Part shown: positions 44,225 through 53,151 of the stretch, piece by piece
Layout: each line of letters opens with the position of its first letter
Position numbering within the stretch: position 1 is the first letter of the stretch
Source of the DNA: Pseudomonadota bacterium
GTDB taxonomy: Bacteria; Pseudomonadota; Alphaproteobacteria; Rhodobacterales; Rhodobacteraceae
Assembly (NCBI GenBank): GCA_038533575.1
Contig: JBCAYL010000003.1
Coordinates: 62,001-126,000, forward strand
Length of the DNA: 64,000 nucleotides
Direction of reading: 5' to 3'
The notes under the pieces: generated by a model
Seen by the model: the letters and a program-made list of their open reading frames with translations, nothing else
What the model was told of the DNA's origin: nothing
The model's database searches: none
Position numbers and translations under genes: made by a program

Positions 44225-45151
44225 ATGGATGTGTCACTCCGCCAGATCCGCTACCTCGCGACGCTCGTCGCAGAGCGGCAATACGCGCGTGCCGCGCGGG
44301 TGCTGGGGATTAGCCAGCCTTCCTTGAGCTTGCAAATCAAGGCCCTGGAGGATGCGCTTGGTGGCATGCTCGTGGAGCGGCGCCGCACCGGTTTGATCCT
44401 GACACCGCTGGGCCGGGAGGTCGCTGCCCATGCGCAGACGGTGCTTCAGGCTGTCGATGCGCTTACGCAGGCGGCGGTAACGTCGGAGGGCGATCTGGGC
44501 GGCACGCTCCGGCTCGGTACGTCTCCAACGGTCGGGCCGTATCTCCTGCCGAAGGTACTGCACCGGCTGCACCTCGATCATCCATCGGTCAAGCTCATCA
44601 TCCGCGACGCGCCGCCCCGGGTCCTGGCCGAAGAGCTGTCCGCGGGACGGCACGACATGATCCTGACCCAGCTCCCGCTCCCGGCGGAGGAGTATCGCGT
44701 CCTACCGCTTTTCCGCGAGCCCCTGGGACTTGCCGTGTCGCAGGAGCATCGGCTGGCCCGGCAGGAGACGGCGCGCAAGGCCGATCTCGCGGGGCAGAGC
44801 ATCCTGACGCTCAGCTCCTCCTACGCCCTGCACCATCAGATGGCCGCGCTGGCGGTGGATGCGGGGGCGAACATGCGGGAAGACTTCGAGGGCACGAGCC
44901 TCGACGCGCTGCGCCAGATGGTGGCGCTGGGCATGGGGGTGACGCTCCTGCCGGCGCTCTATGTGCGTTCGGAGGTGGGCCAGCAGGACCCTGACGTGGC
45001 GATCCTGCCGATGAAGCCGCAGCACTACCGGCAAATCGGGCTCGCCTCGCGCATCACAAGCGGCAATCCCGCCGCCTTCGAAGCCTTCGCAGAGATCACG
45101 CGGCGTGTGGTGAAGGAAAGCTTCTCCAAGGACGTGACGCTGATCGGCTAG
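44225..45151 (+). CDS. LysR-family regulator, OxyR-like without redox cysteines
   Basis: The 308-residue regulator has the LysR helix-turn-helix (YARAARVLGISQPSLSLQIKALE). Its effector domain aligns closely with OxyR over LGTSPTVGPYLLPKVL and GTSLDALRQMVALGMGVTLLPAL. In the segment matching the OxyR redox loop it reads ILTLSSSYALHHQMAALAV, so both positions of the two peroxide-sensing cysteines are alanine. It is therefore not a thiol peroxide sensor of the standard type. It is divergent from the RTX gene (128 bp between starts), the usual arrangement for a LysR target, so it may regulate that gene. Confidence 0.87.
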   Translation: MDVSLRQIRYLATLVAERQYARAARVLGISQPSLSLQIKALEDALGGMLVERRRTGLILTPLGREVAAHAQTVLQAVDALTQAAVTSEGDLGGTLRLGTSPTVGPYLLPKVLHRLHLDHPSVKLIIRDAPPRVLAEELSAGRHDMILTQLPLPAEEYRVLPLFREPLGLAVSQEHRLARQETARKADLAGQSILTLSSSYALHHQMAALAVDAGANMREDFEGTSLDALRQMVALGMGVTLLPALYVRSEVGQQDPDVAILPMKPQHYRQIGLASRITSGNPAAFEAFAEITRRVVKESFSKDVTLIG

Positions 45152-45234
45152 CGCCGCAGCTACGCTCATATGCTGTCTTCAAGAATGGAGGTGGCGCGGC
45201 CTCCAATGGAAATACGCTGAAGGACCGCGCCGGA

Positions 45235-45289
45235 CCGGCGCCCTCACACGGCGCCGGGGAGGCAGGGCGGAGAATGCGCGCCCTGATTT
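45235..45289 (+). terminator. Two hairpins downstream of the LysR gene
   Basis: CCGGCGCC at 45235 pairs with GGCGCCGG at 45250. CAGGGCG at 45263 pairs with CGCCCTG at 45279 and is followed by ATTTC. They lie in the convergent gap before the lipoprotein gene and probably end LysR transcription, although T tracts are short. Confidence 0.5.
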
Positions 45290-45298
45290 CCTAAGGGA

Positions 45299-45676
45299 CT
45301 AGCTGATCGTGTAGTCGAAGCTCGTGCCCGCGCCTCGGTTACGGGTCACCGTGGCGGTGTTGCCGTTGACGGCCCATGCCTGACAATCGCGTTCCAGCAC
45401 GCGGGTCCCGGCTCGGCCCGTCCGGCAGAATGCGCCGTTCTCCCAGCTCCAGGTGCCGGAGATCCCGTTGCCATCCCATGGGCCAGAGAACGTGCCATCC
45501 GCGTTTACAGTGAAAGTGTTGCCGTTGAAGCCGAGTTCCCGGCCCACGATGGCGCTGCGGAATTCGGCTTCGCTGGTGATCGCGACTCCGGCTGGCGCGC
45601 TCTCTCCGGCGGAGCCCGTCTCCATGCAGCCTGCCAGCGCTGCGAGGCTGGCCGCGATCAGACTTGGTCTCAACAT
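45299..45676 (-). CDS. Small lipoprotein, hypothetical
   Basis: The 125-residue product has a lipoprotein signal with lipobox LAALAGC (Cys17). The mature beta-rich part has FNGNTFTVNADGTFSGPWDG and GTWSWENGAFCRTGRAG. Two cysteines (FCRTG, RDCQAW) may form a disulfide. The pattern NADGTFSG...GTWSWENGAFCR is like small lipoproteins common in roseobacters. GGAAGGAAA precedes the ATG at 45676. The longer frame to 45976 runs into the upstream gene. Function unknown. Confidence 0.78.
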   Translation of the reverse strand: MLRPSLIAASLAALAGCMETGSAGESAPAGVAITSEAEFRSAIVGRELGFNGNTFTVNADGTFSGPWDGNGISGTWSWENGAFCRTGRAGTRVLERDCQAWAVNGNTATVTRNRGAGTSFDYTIS

Positions 45677-45765
45677 GGTGTTTCCTTCCCAAATGCCCGG
45701 ACTTGCCTGTCCTGCTTCGGGTGTCCGACATGACAGGGCAGCGAGAAATGACGAAGTAGGAGACG

Positions 45766-47202
45766 CTACCCCGTTTGGGGTATATCGGCTGCGATACGCC
45801 GGAAGATGTCGCGCAGCGGCGCGCCTTGGGTCAGGTGCCCCGTCCCCGGCAGAATGCGCGCCGGCGCGCCCATTACCGTTTGGGCGAGGCGTTTGAGGTC
45901 GTCGGCGTTGTGCACCCGATCCTCCGCGCCGTGCCAAAATACCTTGGGAATCGGGAGCGCCGCCGCGCGCCGCCAAGAGAACTTGATCTGCGCCATGTAA
46001 TCGTAGCGCATCGAATCCATCGAATGCAGGGTCGCAAAGGTGAAACGATCGTCACGCTCGGGCGTGCCAAAGTCCTCATCAAGTAGAGCCTGGTCGATCT
46101 CGCAATCCCCGAAAACACGCCGCGCGGTTTTTTCCCGGTAGTCGCGGTGCCGGGCCAGGCTCCCAGCGAGGTGTTGGACGGCGGCAAAGGCCATCCGCCC
46201 ATTCTGCCGTACGCTGCGCAGGAAGGCTTCGCCGAAATAGATGTCCCGCGAGGATGACTTGCCACCCGAAAAGCAGGTTGAGACGAGGTCAATGCGGGAG
46301 ACCCGTTCTGGGTACGTTTCCGCATAGGCCGTCGCATAGGCCCCGCCGGAGACGAGCGACATCAGCGGGATCGGCCCGCCACCGATCATCTCGTGCAATG
46401 CCGCCATGCCGGAGACGACCTCGCGGCAGTGGGCCTCCCAACCCGTGGAGGTGTGGGTGGCCGTGCTCAAGCAGCCGGGCCGGATTGGCCACAGCGCCCT
46501 CCAGCCGAGATCGTGACATAGGGCGACCTCCTCCAGCCCGATATTTGGAAACACCATGGGGTGCAGGACCATCACAGGTTTGCCCCCCACCGGACCGACA
46601 TCAAGGTAACGCGTAGCGGTCTCGCCCGTGCTACAAAGGACACCATGGCGCGCGCCTTCTGGCAGGAACCGCGCATAGGGTTCCCATCCTTTCGAAGCGC
46701 TCTGGTGCAGGTCGCCGATCTCTCCGGCGAGATCGTGAAGCCATCGGCTCGCCAGCGCCACGAGCTCAACCTGGGAGCTAACGCCAAGCTTGCGAAAGAC
46801 GCGCTGCACCTGTTTGCGGCGGGTGGTGACGGCGACGCCGGCCTCTTGCGCGCTGTCCTCAAGCGAGAAGCCCGCAGCGAGGTCTTCGAACAGCGTCGCC
46901 TCGGCAGGGGTGAGCGGCGTACCTGCGAGCGTGACTGTCGCCTCAGCAAGCGCGCGACGGGGCAGCTCATAGTCCGCGGCGCGGCCGGATATCGTCATCC
47001 AGTAGGTTCGACGCGCGAGGATGGGCCAAGCGCAGCGGTTGGCCCCTTTCGCCCGCACATGGACCGGGAAGTCGCGAAGCCAGAAGGCCGGTGCCTCGCC
47101 CATATGGGCAAGCTTGTCGGTGAACCGGACGAGGCTGTCGTGGCTCTCGTCCACCGCTGCGGTCAGGAAACCCACAGCCTCATCTCTGTCCATTTCGCTC
47201 AT
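45766..47202 (-). CDS. LuxR-type HTH fused to alpha/beta hydrolase fold
   Basis: The 478-residue fusion has about 90 unassigned residues, then a LuxR/GerE-type helix-turn-helix near 95-155 (LTPAEATLFEDLAAG, RKQVQRVFRKLGVSSQVELV). A complete alpha/beta hydrolase domain follows. The nucleophile region reads LMSLVSGGAYATAYAE instead of GxSxG, while the acid Asp (HGAEDRVH) and the histidine (PGTGHLTQG) are in place. The hydrolase may therefore act as a ligand-binding sensor rather than an enzyme. It is 46 bp upstream of alkB's minus-strand stop, that is, the two are transcribed in the same direction with alkB first. Confidence 0.83.
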   Translation of the reverse strand: MSEMDRDEAVGFLTAAVDESHDSLVRFTDKLAHMGEAPAFWLRDFPVHVRAKGANRCAWPILARRTYWMTISGRAADYELPRRALAEATVTLAGTPLTPAEATLFEDLAAGFSLEDSAQEAGVAVTTRRKQVQRVFRKLGVSSQVELVALASRWLHDLAGEIGDLHQSASKGWEPYARFLPEGARHGVLCSTGETATRYLDVGPVGGKPVMVLHPMVFPNIGLEEVALCHDLGWRALWPIRPGCLSTATHTSTGWEAHCREVVSGMAALHEMIGGGPIPLMSLVSGGAYATAYAETYPERVSRIDLVSTCFSGGKSSSRDIYFGEAFLRSVRQNGRMAFAAVQHLAGSLARHRDYREKTARRVFGDCEIDQALLDEDFGTPERDDRFTFATLHSMDSMRYDYMAQIKFSWRRAAALPIPKVFWHGAEDRVHNADDLKRLAQTVMGAPARILPGTGHLTQGAPLRDIFRRIAADIPQTG

Positions 47203-47248
47203 GCCGTCACCCTGTGGGCCGCAGCATGCCGACGCAAGGGCACGCGAC

Positions 47249-48391
47249 TTACCTGGGCCAGTCGGTCGTGCCCTCGGTGTACGGCGTCCAGTCCTCGATC
47301 TCCGGGTAGAAGCGGCGGCGCCACTCCCGCACCTTGGGGTTCATCACGCGGCGCCAGAGCGGCGGGCACATCGCCAGCATCGTCATCACAGGGTAGCCGT
47401 AGGGCAATTGCGGCGCCTCGGTCTCGTCATAGGTCTGGAGCAGCGGGAAGCGGCGATCGGCCTTGAAATGATGGTCCGAATGGCGCTGGAGATTGATCAG
47501 AAGCCAGTTCGAGACCTTGTGCGCCGAGTTCCAGGAGTGGCGCGGCTGGACGTATTCGTACTTTCCCTCGCCGAGATGCTTCCGGGTGAGGCCGTAATGC
47601 TCGATATAATTGACGAGCTCGAGCTGCCAGATCGCCACGAAAGCCTGAAAGATAAAGAGCCCCAGCCCCGCCCAGCCGCCGATGGCGAAGGCCAGCGCGA
47701 AAAAGCCGCCCTGCAGCACGGCATAGCGCCAGAACGGGTTCGACGCGTCGTGCCAGGGCAGTTTCTTGCGCGCAAGCATAGCCTTTTCGGCGTGAAACGC
47801 GCTCGCGGCTGTGCGCCAGATCACGCGCGGAAAGAACCGGTGAAAGCCGGTATTGTAGCGCGCGGTCACGGGGTCCCGCGGGGTACCGATATAGCGGTGA
47901 TGGACAAGCAGGTGCTCGGAGCGGAAATGCGAATAGAGCACCATCGCCAGCAGCAGGTCGGCCATCCAGCGCTCCACGCGCGGGCGCTGGTGCAGAAGCT
48001 CGTGGGCATAGTTGATCCCGATCGTGCCGGTGATGACGCCGATGCCGAAGAAAAGGCCCGTCTTCTCCCAGCCGTTCAGGTGATCCGTCCAGCTCACATA
48101 GGCGAGGATGCCGAAGAGCGTGAACGCCTGCACGGGCGCCCAGATGATCGTGATGGCCTTGTACCAGAAGAGCTGCGCGTCATCGGTGGCGGGATCGGCG
48201 TTGTCCTCGTCGAGGCCCGCGAAAGCGTCGATGATGGAAAACAGATACCACGTGCAGATGGGCATCAGGAGCACGGCCCAGCCGCCCGTCATCGCGCCAA
48301 GCACGGCCACGGGCGGTAGCGCGAGCGAGAGCCAGAACGGGAGCGCTTGGGCGAGCCCGTTGCGGGCGGGGGGCGTGGTGATATCGGCCAT
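47249..48391 (-). CDS. alkB: Alkane 1-monooxygenase
   Basis: The 380-residue integral membrane di-iron hydroxylase oxidises medium-chain alkanes at the terminal carbon. All histidine boxes are visible: HELLH (NYAHELLHQ), HLLVHHRYIGT with an upstream EH, the additional NYIEHYGL motif typical of AlkB, and LQRHSDHH. Six hydrophobic segments surround them. It needs rubredoxin and rubredoxin reductase, which are not in the window. A LuxR-hydrolase fusion follows on the same strand and mutY precedes by 3 bp, so mutY and alkB may share a transcript. Confidence 0.93.
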   Translation of the reverse strand: MADITTPPARNGLAQALPFWLSLALPPVAVLGAMTGGWAVLLMPICTWYLFSIIDAFAGLDEDNADPATDDAQLFWYKAITIIWAPVQAFTLFGILAYVSWTDHLNGWEKTGLFFGIGVITGTIGINYAHELLHQRPRVERWMADLLLAMVLYSHFRSEHLLVHHRYIGTPRDPVTARYNTGFHRFFPRVIWRTAASAFHAEKAMLARKKLPWHDASNPFWRYAVLQGGFFALAFAIGGWAGLGLFIFQAFVAIWQLELVNYIEHYGLTRKHLGEGKYEYVQPRHSWNSAHKVSNWLLINLQRHSDHHFKADRRFPLLQTYDETEAPQLPYGYPVMTMLAMCPPLWRRVMNPKVREWRRRFYPEIEDWTPYTEGTTDWPR

Positions 48392-48394
48392 GGT

Positions 48395-49522
48395 TTACTC
48401 GTTAAGGTGCTTTGCGGACGTGGCGAGATCATAGACCTTTCGCATGACCGTGGGCAAATCCGATGGCCGAAATGCGGCGCGCGGGATGAATTTGCCGCGC
48501 TTCGCGGGGGCGTCGCTCGGGACGGTTGCGATCTCGATCTCGAGCACGAGGTGGAAATGGGTGAAGGTATGCCGCGCCTCGGTGCCGAGGCGCTGCCACT
48601 TCGCCTCCACCGGCTGGTCAGGGTGGCCTTCTGATGGCGCATCTGGCTCGGATTTGGGTGAAACAGTCTCTGTCCATGCCGACCCGGGCCAGCCGAGCAT
48701 GCCGCCGAGGAGCCCGCTCTCGGGACGGGTTTCGAGGAGCAGGGCGCCGTCTTCGCGGATTGCCACGTAGGCCGTGCCGCGGCGCGTGGGCTTCGGCTTC
48801 TTCGGTTCCTTTTTCGGCAGCTTGCCCGCCGTGCCCTCGGTGCGCGCCCGGCAAGGGGTCCGCACGGGGCAGATGCCACAGGCGGGCGACCGCGGCGTGC
48901 AGATGGTGGCGCCGAGATCCATGATGGACTGCGCGTAGTCGCCCGGGCGCTCGCTGGGTGTGTAGCGTTCGGCGAGTTCGGTCAATTCGCCCTTCGCGCG
49001 CGGCAGTGGCGTGTGCACATCGTGGAGCCGTGCCATGACACGCTCCACATTGCCGTCCACCACGGTGGCGGGCTCGTCAAAGGCGATGGAGGCGACGGCG
49101 GAGGCCGTATAGGGCCCGACGCCGGGCAACGTGAGGAGCGCTGCGCGGCTCGTGGGAAAGGCACCGTCATGCTCGGCGACGATGACCCGGGCGCATTTCA
49201 GGAGGTTGCGGGCGCGGGCGTAGTAGCCGAGCCCGGCCCAGGCGGCCATGACATCGGCATCCTCGGCGGCGGCGAGATCCGCCACGGTGGGCCAGATCGA
49301 TGTGAACTTGAGGAAGTAGTCTCGAACGGCGGCCACGGTCGTCTGCTGGAGCATGATCTCCGAAAGCCAGACGCGGTAGGGGTCGGGCCTGTGGCCCGCC
49401 GCGCGCTCCGCAGGCCCCACGCGCCAAGGCATGGTGCGCGCATGACGGTCGTACCAGTCGAGGAGCGTCTCCGAGATCAGTTCCGCCGTTGTCTCCGGCA
49501 CATCACGCAATTGTTTGCTCAC
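48395..49522 (-). CDS. mutY: A/G-specific adenine glycosylase
   Basis: The 375-residue DNA repair enzyme removes adenine opposite 8-oxoguanine. It shows the helix-hairpin-helix LPGVGPYTASAVASIAF followed by the catalytic Asp in VVDGNVERV, and a 4Fe-4S site (ICTPRSPACGICPVRTPC, seen as CGICPVRTPC). IMLQQTTVAAV is the minor-groove reading segment. The C-terminal NUDIX-like domain begins about GTAYVAIREDGALLLE. It is divergent from the DciA-like gene and is followed by alkB after 3 bp. Confidence 0.94.
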   Translation of the reverse strand: MSKQLRDVPETTAELISETLLDWYDRHARTMPWRVGPAERAAGHRPDPYRVWLSEIMLQQTTVAAVRDYFLKFTSIWPTVADLAAAEDADVMAAWAGLGYYARARNLLKCARVIVAEHDGAFPTSRAALLTLPGVGPYTASAVASIAFDEPATVVDGNVERVMARLHDVHTPLPRAKGELTELAERYTPSERPGDYAQSIMDLGATICTPRSPACGICPVRTPCRARTEGTAGKLPKKEPKKPKPTRRGTAYVAIREDGALLLETRPESGLLGGMLGWPGSAWTETVSPKSEPDAPSEGHPDQPVEAKWQRLGTEARHTFTHFHLVLEIEIATVPSDAPAKRGKFIPRAAFRPSDLPTVMRKVYDLATSAKHLNE

Positions 49523-49631
49523 CCCTCGCTATATGCCCCGATATCGCGCTGATATCCGCCCGGGCCCCCGTGCAGCCCGCCGAAAGCCCGGGTATAGAGG
49601 AGGACGTAGCACGGAGAAAGAGACCGCCACC

Positions 49632-50138
49632 TTGGCCACCCCCGGTTCATATCAGCGCAGGAAGGGCTTCCAGCGCGCCTCCACGCTTTTGGAGAAGCGG
49701 ATCCGCAACGCGGGCGAGGCGCGGGGATTTGCCGTCACGCGCCTCCTGACCCATTGGGCGGAGATCGTGGGGGCCGACATCGCGGCCACGGCGCGGCCAG
49801 TGAAGGTGAGCTATGCCAAGGGCGGCTTCGGCGCGACGCTGACCATCCTGACGACGGCGGCACGCGCACCGATGCTCCAGATGCAGCTCCCCGGCATTCG
49901 AGAGAAGGTGAATGCCTGCTATGGCTATAATGCCATCTCGCGCATACGTATCACCCAGACCGCGGCGACGGGGTTTGCCGAGGGGCAGGCTGACTTTGCG
50001 CCCGAGGCGCCGGAGGGCGATCCCGTGGCAGCGGCCAAGGCGCGCGGGCTCGCGGGCGACGTAACAGATGAAGGCCTGCGCGCGGCCCTGACCGCGCTCG
50101 GCGAAAACGTGATGACATCTTCGAAGAGGACATCCTGA
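49632..50138 (+). CDS. DUF721 (DciA-like) protein
   Basis: The 168-residue product has the DUF721 core GFAVTRLLTHWAEIVG, then ARPVKVSY, LTILTTAARAPMLQMQ and VNACYGYNAISRIRITQT. DciA proteins of this family load the replicative helicase in bacteria lacking DnaC. Assigning that role here is inference. The start is uncertain: a TTG at 49632 begins the family-like N-terminus, while an ATG at 49533 would add 33 non-conserved, basic residues. It is one base from the next gene and divergent from mutY. Confidence 0.75.
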   Translation: MATPGSYQRRKGFQRASTLLEKRIRNAGEARGFAVTRLLTHWAEIVGADIAATARPVKVSYAKGGFGATLTILTTAARAPMLQMQLPGIREKVNACYGYNAISRIRITQTAATGFAEGQADFAPEAPEGDPVAAAKARGLAGDVTDEGLRAALTALGENVMTSSKRTS

Positions 50139-50139
50139 C

Positions 50140-50802
50140 ATGAGACGACTTGTCCCCATCCTGATCGGCGCAGCTGTCCTGGCACTGGGCGGTGCGTGGT
50201 TCTTCGCGCCGGGCTCCCAGGGCGCGCGCGACCTGCCGCAGCTCGGCGCCGCCAACGCGCAGACGGTCGAGGCCGCCGAGATGCTCGAGATCGAGGACAT
50301 GACGCTGGGCGAGGCCGGCGCGCCCGTGCAGATCATCGAGTATGCCTCCTATACCTGCCCGCACTGCCGGACCTTCCACGAGGGCGCGTTCAAAGAGCTG
50401 AAGTCCGAATACATCGACACCGGGCTCGTGGAGTTCGTCTACCGCGAGGTCTATTTCGACCGCTTCGGCCTCTGGGCCTCCATGGTCGCGCGCTGCGGCG
50501 GGGCGGAACGCTTCTTCGGCATCACCGATCTGATCTATGGCCAGCAGAGCGAATGGACCCAGGGCCAGCCTGCCGAGATCGCGGCCAACCTGCGCCGGAT
50601 CGGGCTCACGGCGGGCCTGAGCGAGGCCGAGCTCGATGCCTGCTTCTCCGACGGCGAGAAGGCGCAGAGCCTCGTGGCGTGGTACGAGGCCAATGCCGCC
50701 GAGGACGGGGTGCGCTCCACGCCTTCGTTCATCATCGACGGCGTGCGTTACGGCAACATGTCCATGGCCGAGTTCCGCGAGATCATCGACGGGAAGCTCT
50801 GA
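50140..50802 (+). CDS. DsbA-family thiol-disulfide oxidoreductase
   Basis: The 220-residue exported protein starts with a membrane anchor or signal (MRRLVPILIGAAVLALGGAW). Its thioredoxin-like domain has active site YTCPHCRTFHE near residue 67, the CPHC of DsbA. The cis-proline is in RSTPSFIIDG. A helical insertion with two more cysteines (ARCGGAERF, LDACFSDG) fits the DsbA-like family that oxidises or isomerises periplasmic proteins. It starts one base after the DciA-like stop, which suggests one operon. Confidence 0.88.
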   Translation: MRRLVPILIGAAVLALGGAWFFAPGSQGARDLPQLGAANAQTVEAAEMLEIEDMTLGEAGAPVQIIEYASYTCPHCRTFHEGAFKELKSEYIDTGLVEFVYREVYFDRFGLWASMVARCGGAERFFGITDLIYGQQSEWTQGQPAEIAANLRRIGLTAGLSEAELDACFSDGEKAQSLVAWYEANAAEDGVRSTPSFIIDGVRYGNMSMAEFREIIDGKL

Positions 50803-50807
50803 GCCGC

Positions 50808-50827
50808 TGGCCCGGTTTTTCGGGCCA
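50808..50827 (+). other. Hairpin after the DsbA-like gene
   Basis: TGGCCCG at 50808-50814 pairs with CGGGCCA at 50821-50827 around GTTTTT. No T tract follows the stem, so a terminator role is doubtful. Confidence 0.4.
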
Positions 50828-50856
50828 CGGTGACGCCTGTCTCGGGCTTTTTGGGA

Positions 50857-51855
50857 TTACCCCGGGGGGGTACTGACCTCGAGGCCGAGAAGGCGCTCCC
50901 GAAGCACTTCGGGCGCGTCGAGCTGAAGGCGCACCGGCAATGTCACCACTTTCGCGCGGAAGCTATCCGGCAGGCGCACGGCGTCCTTTTCAGTTGTCAC
51001 GAGCTGCGCGCCGAGGAGCTTGGCCTCTTCCGCGAGGCGGGCCATGAGCGGCTCCGTCAGTGGCTGGTGATCGCTCAGCGCTTCCGCGCGGAGGACATTG
51101 GCCCCAAGGACGCGCAGCGTCGCGAAGAATTTCTCGGGGTGGCCGATGCCCGCGAAAGCAAGGGCGCGCATCTGATCCCAGGGCATCCCGGTGGGCAGCG
51201 GCACGAGCTGGCCCGCGAGGCGCGGCACGCTGATCGCTGGCCCCCACCTTTCGCTGAAACGCTGCTGTGCCCCGGGCGCGCCGATCGACAGGACGAAATC
51301 CGCGCGCGCCAGACCGGTGACGACCGCCTCGCGGAGCGGGCCCGCGGGCAGCACGCGCCCATTGCCGAAGCCACGATGGGCATCTACCACGACGATGCTC
51401 AGGTCCTTGGGCAGGTCCGGGTTCTGGAAGCCATCATCGAGGAGGATATGGCTCGCGCCCGCAGCCACAGCGCTCCGGGCCCCGGCGGCGCGGTCGTGCG
51501 CAACGATGACCGGGGCGAAGGCGGCGAGGAGAAGGGGCTCGTCCCCGACCTCCGCGGCGCCATGTCGGGCGGGATCGACCGTCACCGGCCCCTCGAGGCT
51601 GCCGCCGTAGCCGCGAGACAGGATGACGGGGCGCTCCCCGGCCTCGGTGAGCATCATGGCCGCGAGCATGGCGGTGGGGGTCTTGCCTGTCCCGCCTGCG
51701 TTGATGTTGCCGATGCAGATCACCGGCACAGGCGGGCGGTAGCGCGGGGGGCGCGCCACGCGGGCTGCCGTGGCCCGGGCATAGAGCCATGCCGCGGGCG
51801 AGAGCAGGGCCGTGCGCAGCCCGGCGGGCTCGAACCAGAAGCTCGGCGCCCGCAT
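50857..51855 (-). CDS. lpxK: Tetraacyldisaccharide 4'-kinase
   Basis: The 332-residue enzyme phosphorylates the 4' position of the lipid A precursor at the inner membrane. The P-loop [12 protein letters not shown] (near residue 49) is followed by the LpxK motifs [17 protein letters not shown] and [13 protein letters not shown]. The start overlaps the waaA-like stop by one base (TGATG). It is the last gene of a minus-strand envelope operon. Confidence 0.94.
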   Translation of the reverse strand: MRAPSFWFEPAGLRTALLSPAAWLYARATAARVARPPRYRPPVPVICIGNINAGGTGKTPTAMLAAMMLTEAGERPVILSRGYGGSLEGPVTVDPARHGAAEVGDEPLLLAAFAPVIVAHDRAAGARSAVAAGASHILLDDGFQNPDLPKDLSIVVVDAHRGFGNGRVLPAGPLREAVVTGLARADFVLSIGAPGAQQRFSERWGPAISVPRLAGQLVPLPTGMPWDQMRALAFAGIGHPEKFFATLRVLGANVLRAEALSDHQPLTEPLMARLAEEAKLLGAQLVTTEKDAVRLPDSFRAKVVTLPVRLQLDAPEVLRERLLGLEVSTPPG

Positions 51856-53045
51856 CAGGCCTCCTCCGCCAGCGTCTCGAGGAGAAGCGTCACAACGCGG
51901 TCGGTCATCTCAGCGCCCTCCGTGGCTACGTCCCAGGCGGCGTGGGCGAGGGCTGCGCTGCGGTCCGGCGCGTTGAGGCGGGTGATGGCGGGGCCGAGTG
52001 CTGTGAGGTCTGGGATCGGCTCTGTGGCCGCGGCGCGGGCGAGGCGGCCATAGGCTGCGCCGTGCCGCCAAATAGCGGGTCCGTGGATGATCGCCGATCC
52101 GAGGGCCGCCGCCTCGAAGGGCGTGCGGCTCGCCGCGCCTGAGAGCGTCCCACCGAGATAGGTAAGGGGTGCGAGCCGATACCAGAGCCCCTCTTCGCCC
52201 GGGTCGTCGGCGATGAAGACGTTCACCTCCTCGTCGATGTCGTAGCTTTCGCTGCGCCGCGCGGCCCGCAGTCCCTGCGCCTCCGCCTCACGCAGGAATG
52301 CGTCTTCGGCGGCCTCGTCGGCGGGGGCGAGGATGGCCAGCGTACGGTGCGCGCGGCGCTGGGCATGGGCCTGCGCAGCGATGACGCCCGCGGCCTCCGC
52401 ATCGGGGACGTCCACGCCGTACCAGACGGGCCGCGTGGCGAGGGAGGCGATGAGTTCGTCACGCTCTGCCTCGTTGTAGGGCAGCGCGGTGGGGCCGGGG
52501 CGGAGCTTCCCCGTTACCTGCACGCGCGTGGGCGCGGCTCCCAGCGCCACGAGCTGGTTGGCTGCGGCCTGCGAGACAGTAAGGAGGGCATGGAACCGCT
52601 TCAGACGGGAGCGTAGCTTGATCTTCGCCCAAGGTGCGCGGTGGGTGGGAAAGCTGCCCTCGTCCACGTCGAGCAGGATGACCGGCATCTTGCGCGCGCC
52701 CGCTTCGAGCTCCGCGCGGAGCGGCGTCTCGTCCTCGCCGGGAAACCAAACGGCGAGATCCGGGGCCCAGGTCCTCAGGAAGGCCTGGGCCTCCGCGCGT
52801 TTGGGCGCCGGGGCGCGCGCGAAGTCCACGCGGGGATCGGTGGAGGGCAGCGGGGTGGTTGCCGCGCTCACGAGGATGCGGAGATCGGTCTCTGCGGCAA
52901 GGAGGCGGTCCGTGAGCATCTCCACCACGTCGAGCGCGCTCTCGCGGGGCACGTGAAACCAGATCCGCGGGCCAGCCCCGGCCTTGGAAGAGGCGCTAGA
53001 GGCCAAGGCGCGGGCGGCCCTCGGCGGAGGCAGAGGCGGCGTCAT
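51855..53045 (-). CDS. waaA: WaaA-like 3-deoxy-D-manno-octulosonic acid transferase, divergent
   Basis: The 396-residue glycosyltransferase attaches Kdo sugars to lipid A. Family marks are [11 protein letters not shown] in the CMP-Kdo region, and [29 protein letters not shown] (seen as GGTLSG and [10 protein letters not shown]), the counterpart of GGS..NPLEPA. It is shorter than typical (about 425), lacks the usual N-terminal membrane helix, and where canonical enzymes have SVGE with the catalytic Glu it reads HVPRESA. So either that Glu (PRES) is shifted or this is a specialised paralogue. It overlaps lpxK by one base, which supports a lipid A role. Confidence 0.75.
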   Translation of the reverse strand: MTPPLPPPRAARALASSASSKAGAGPRIWFHVPRESALDVVEMLTDRLLAAETDLRILVSAATTPLPSTDPRVDFARAPAPKRAEAQAFLRTWAPDLAVWFPGEDETPLRAELEAGARKMPVILLDVDEGSFPTHRAPWAKIKLRSRLKRFHALLTVSQAAANQLVALGAAPTRVQVTGKLRPGPTALPYNEAERDELIASLATRPVWYGVDVPDAEAAGVIAAQAHAQRRAHRTLAILAPADEAAEDAFLREAEAQGLRAARRSESYDIDEEVNVFIADDPGEEGLWYRLAPLTYLGGTLSGAASRTPFEAAALGSAIIHGPAIWRHGAAYGRLARAAATEPIPDLTALGPAITRLNAPDRSAALAHAAWDVATEGAEMTDRVVTLLLETLAEEA

Positions 53046-53151
53046 GCCACGTCATGGATGGTGTCCTTTGCGGCCCATGGGCGCGGGCACCGTACCCGGC
53101 GCCAAGGGTGCGTCAAGCCAAGGTGCGCGGCGCGACAAGGGACCGAGCCTA

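Noticed and set aside
47021-48319. 432-residue plus-strand open frame
   Set aside because: It is antisense to alkB, whose histidine boxes are intact.
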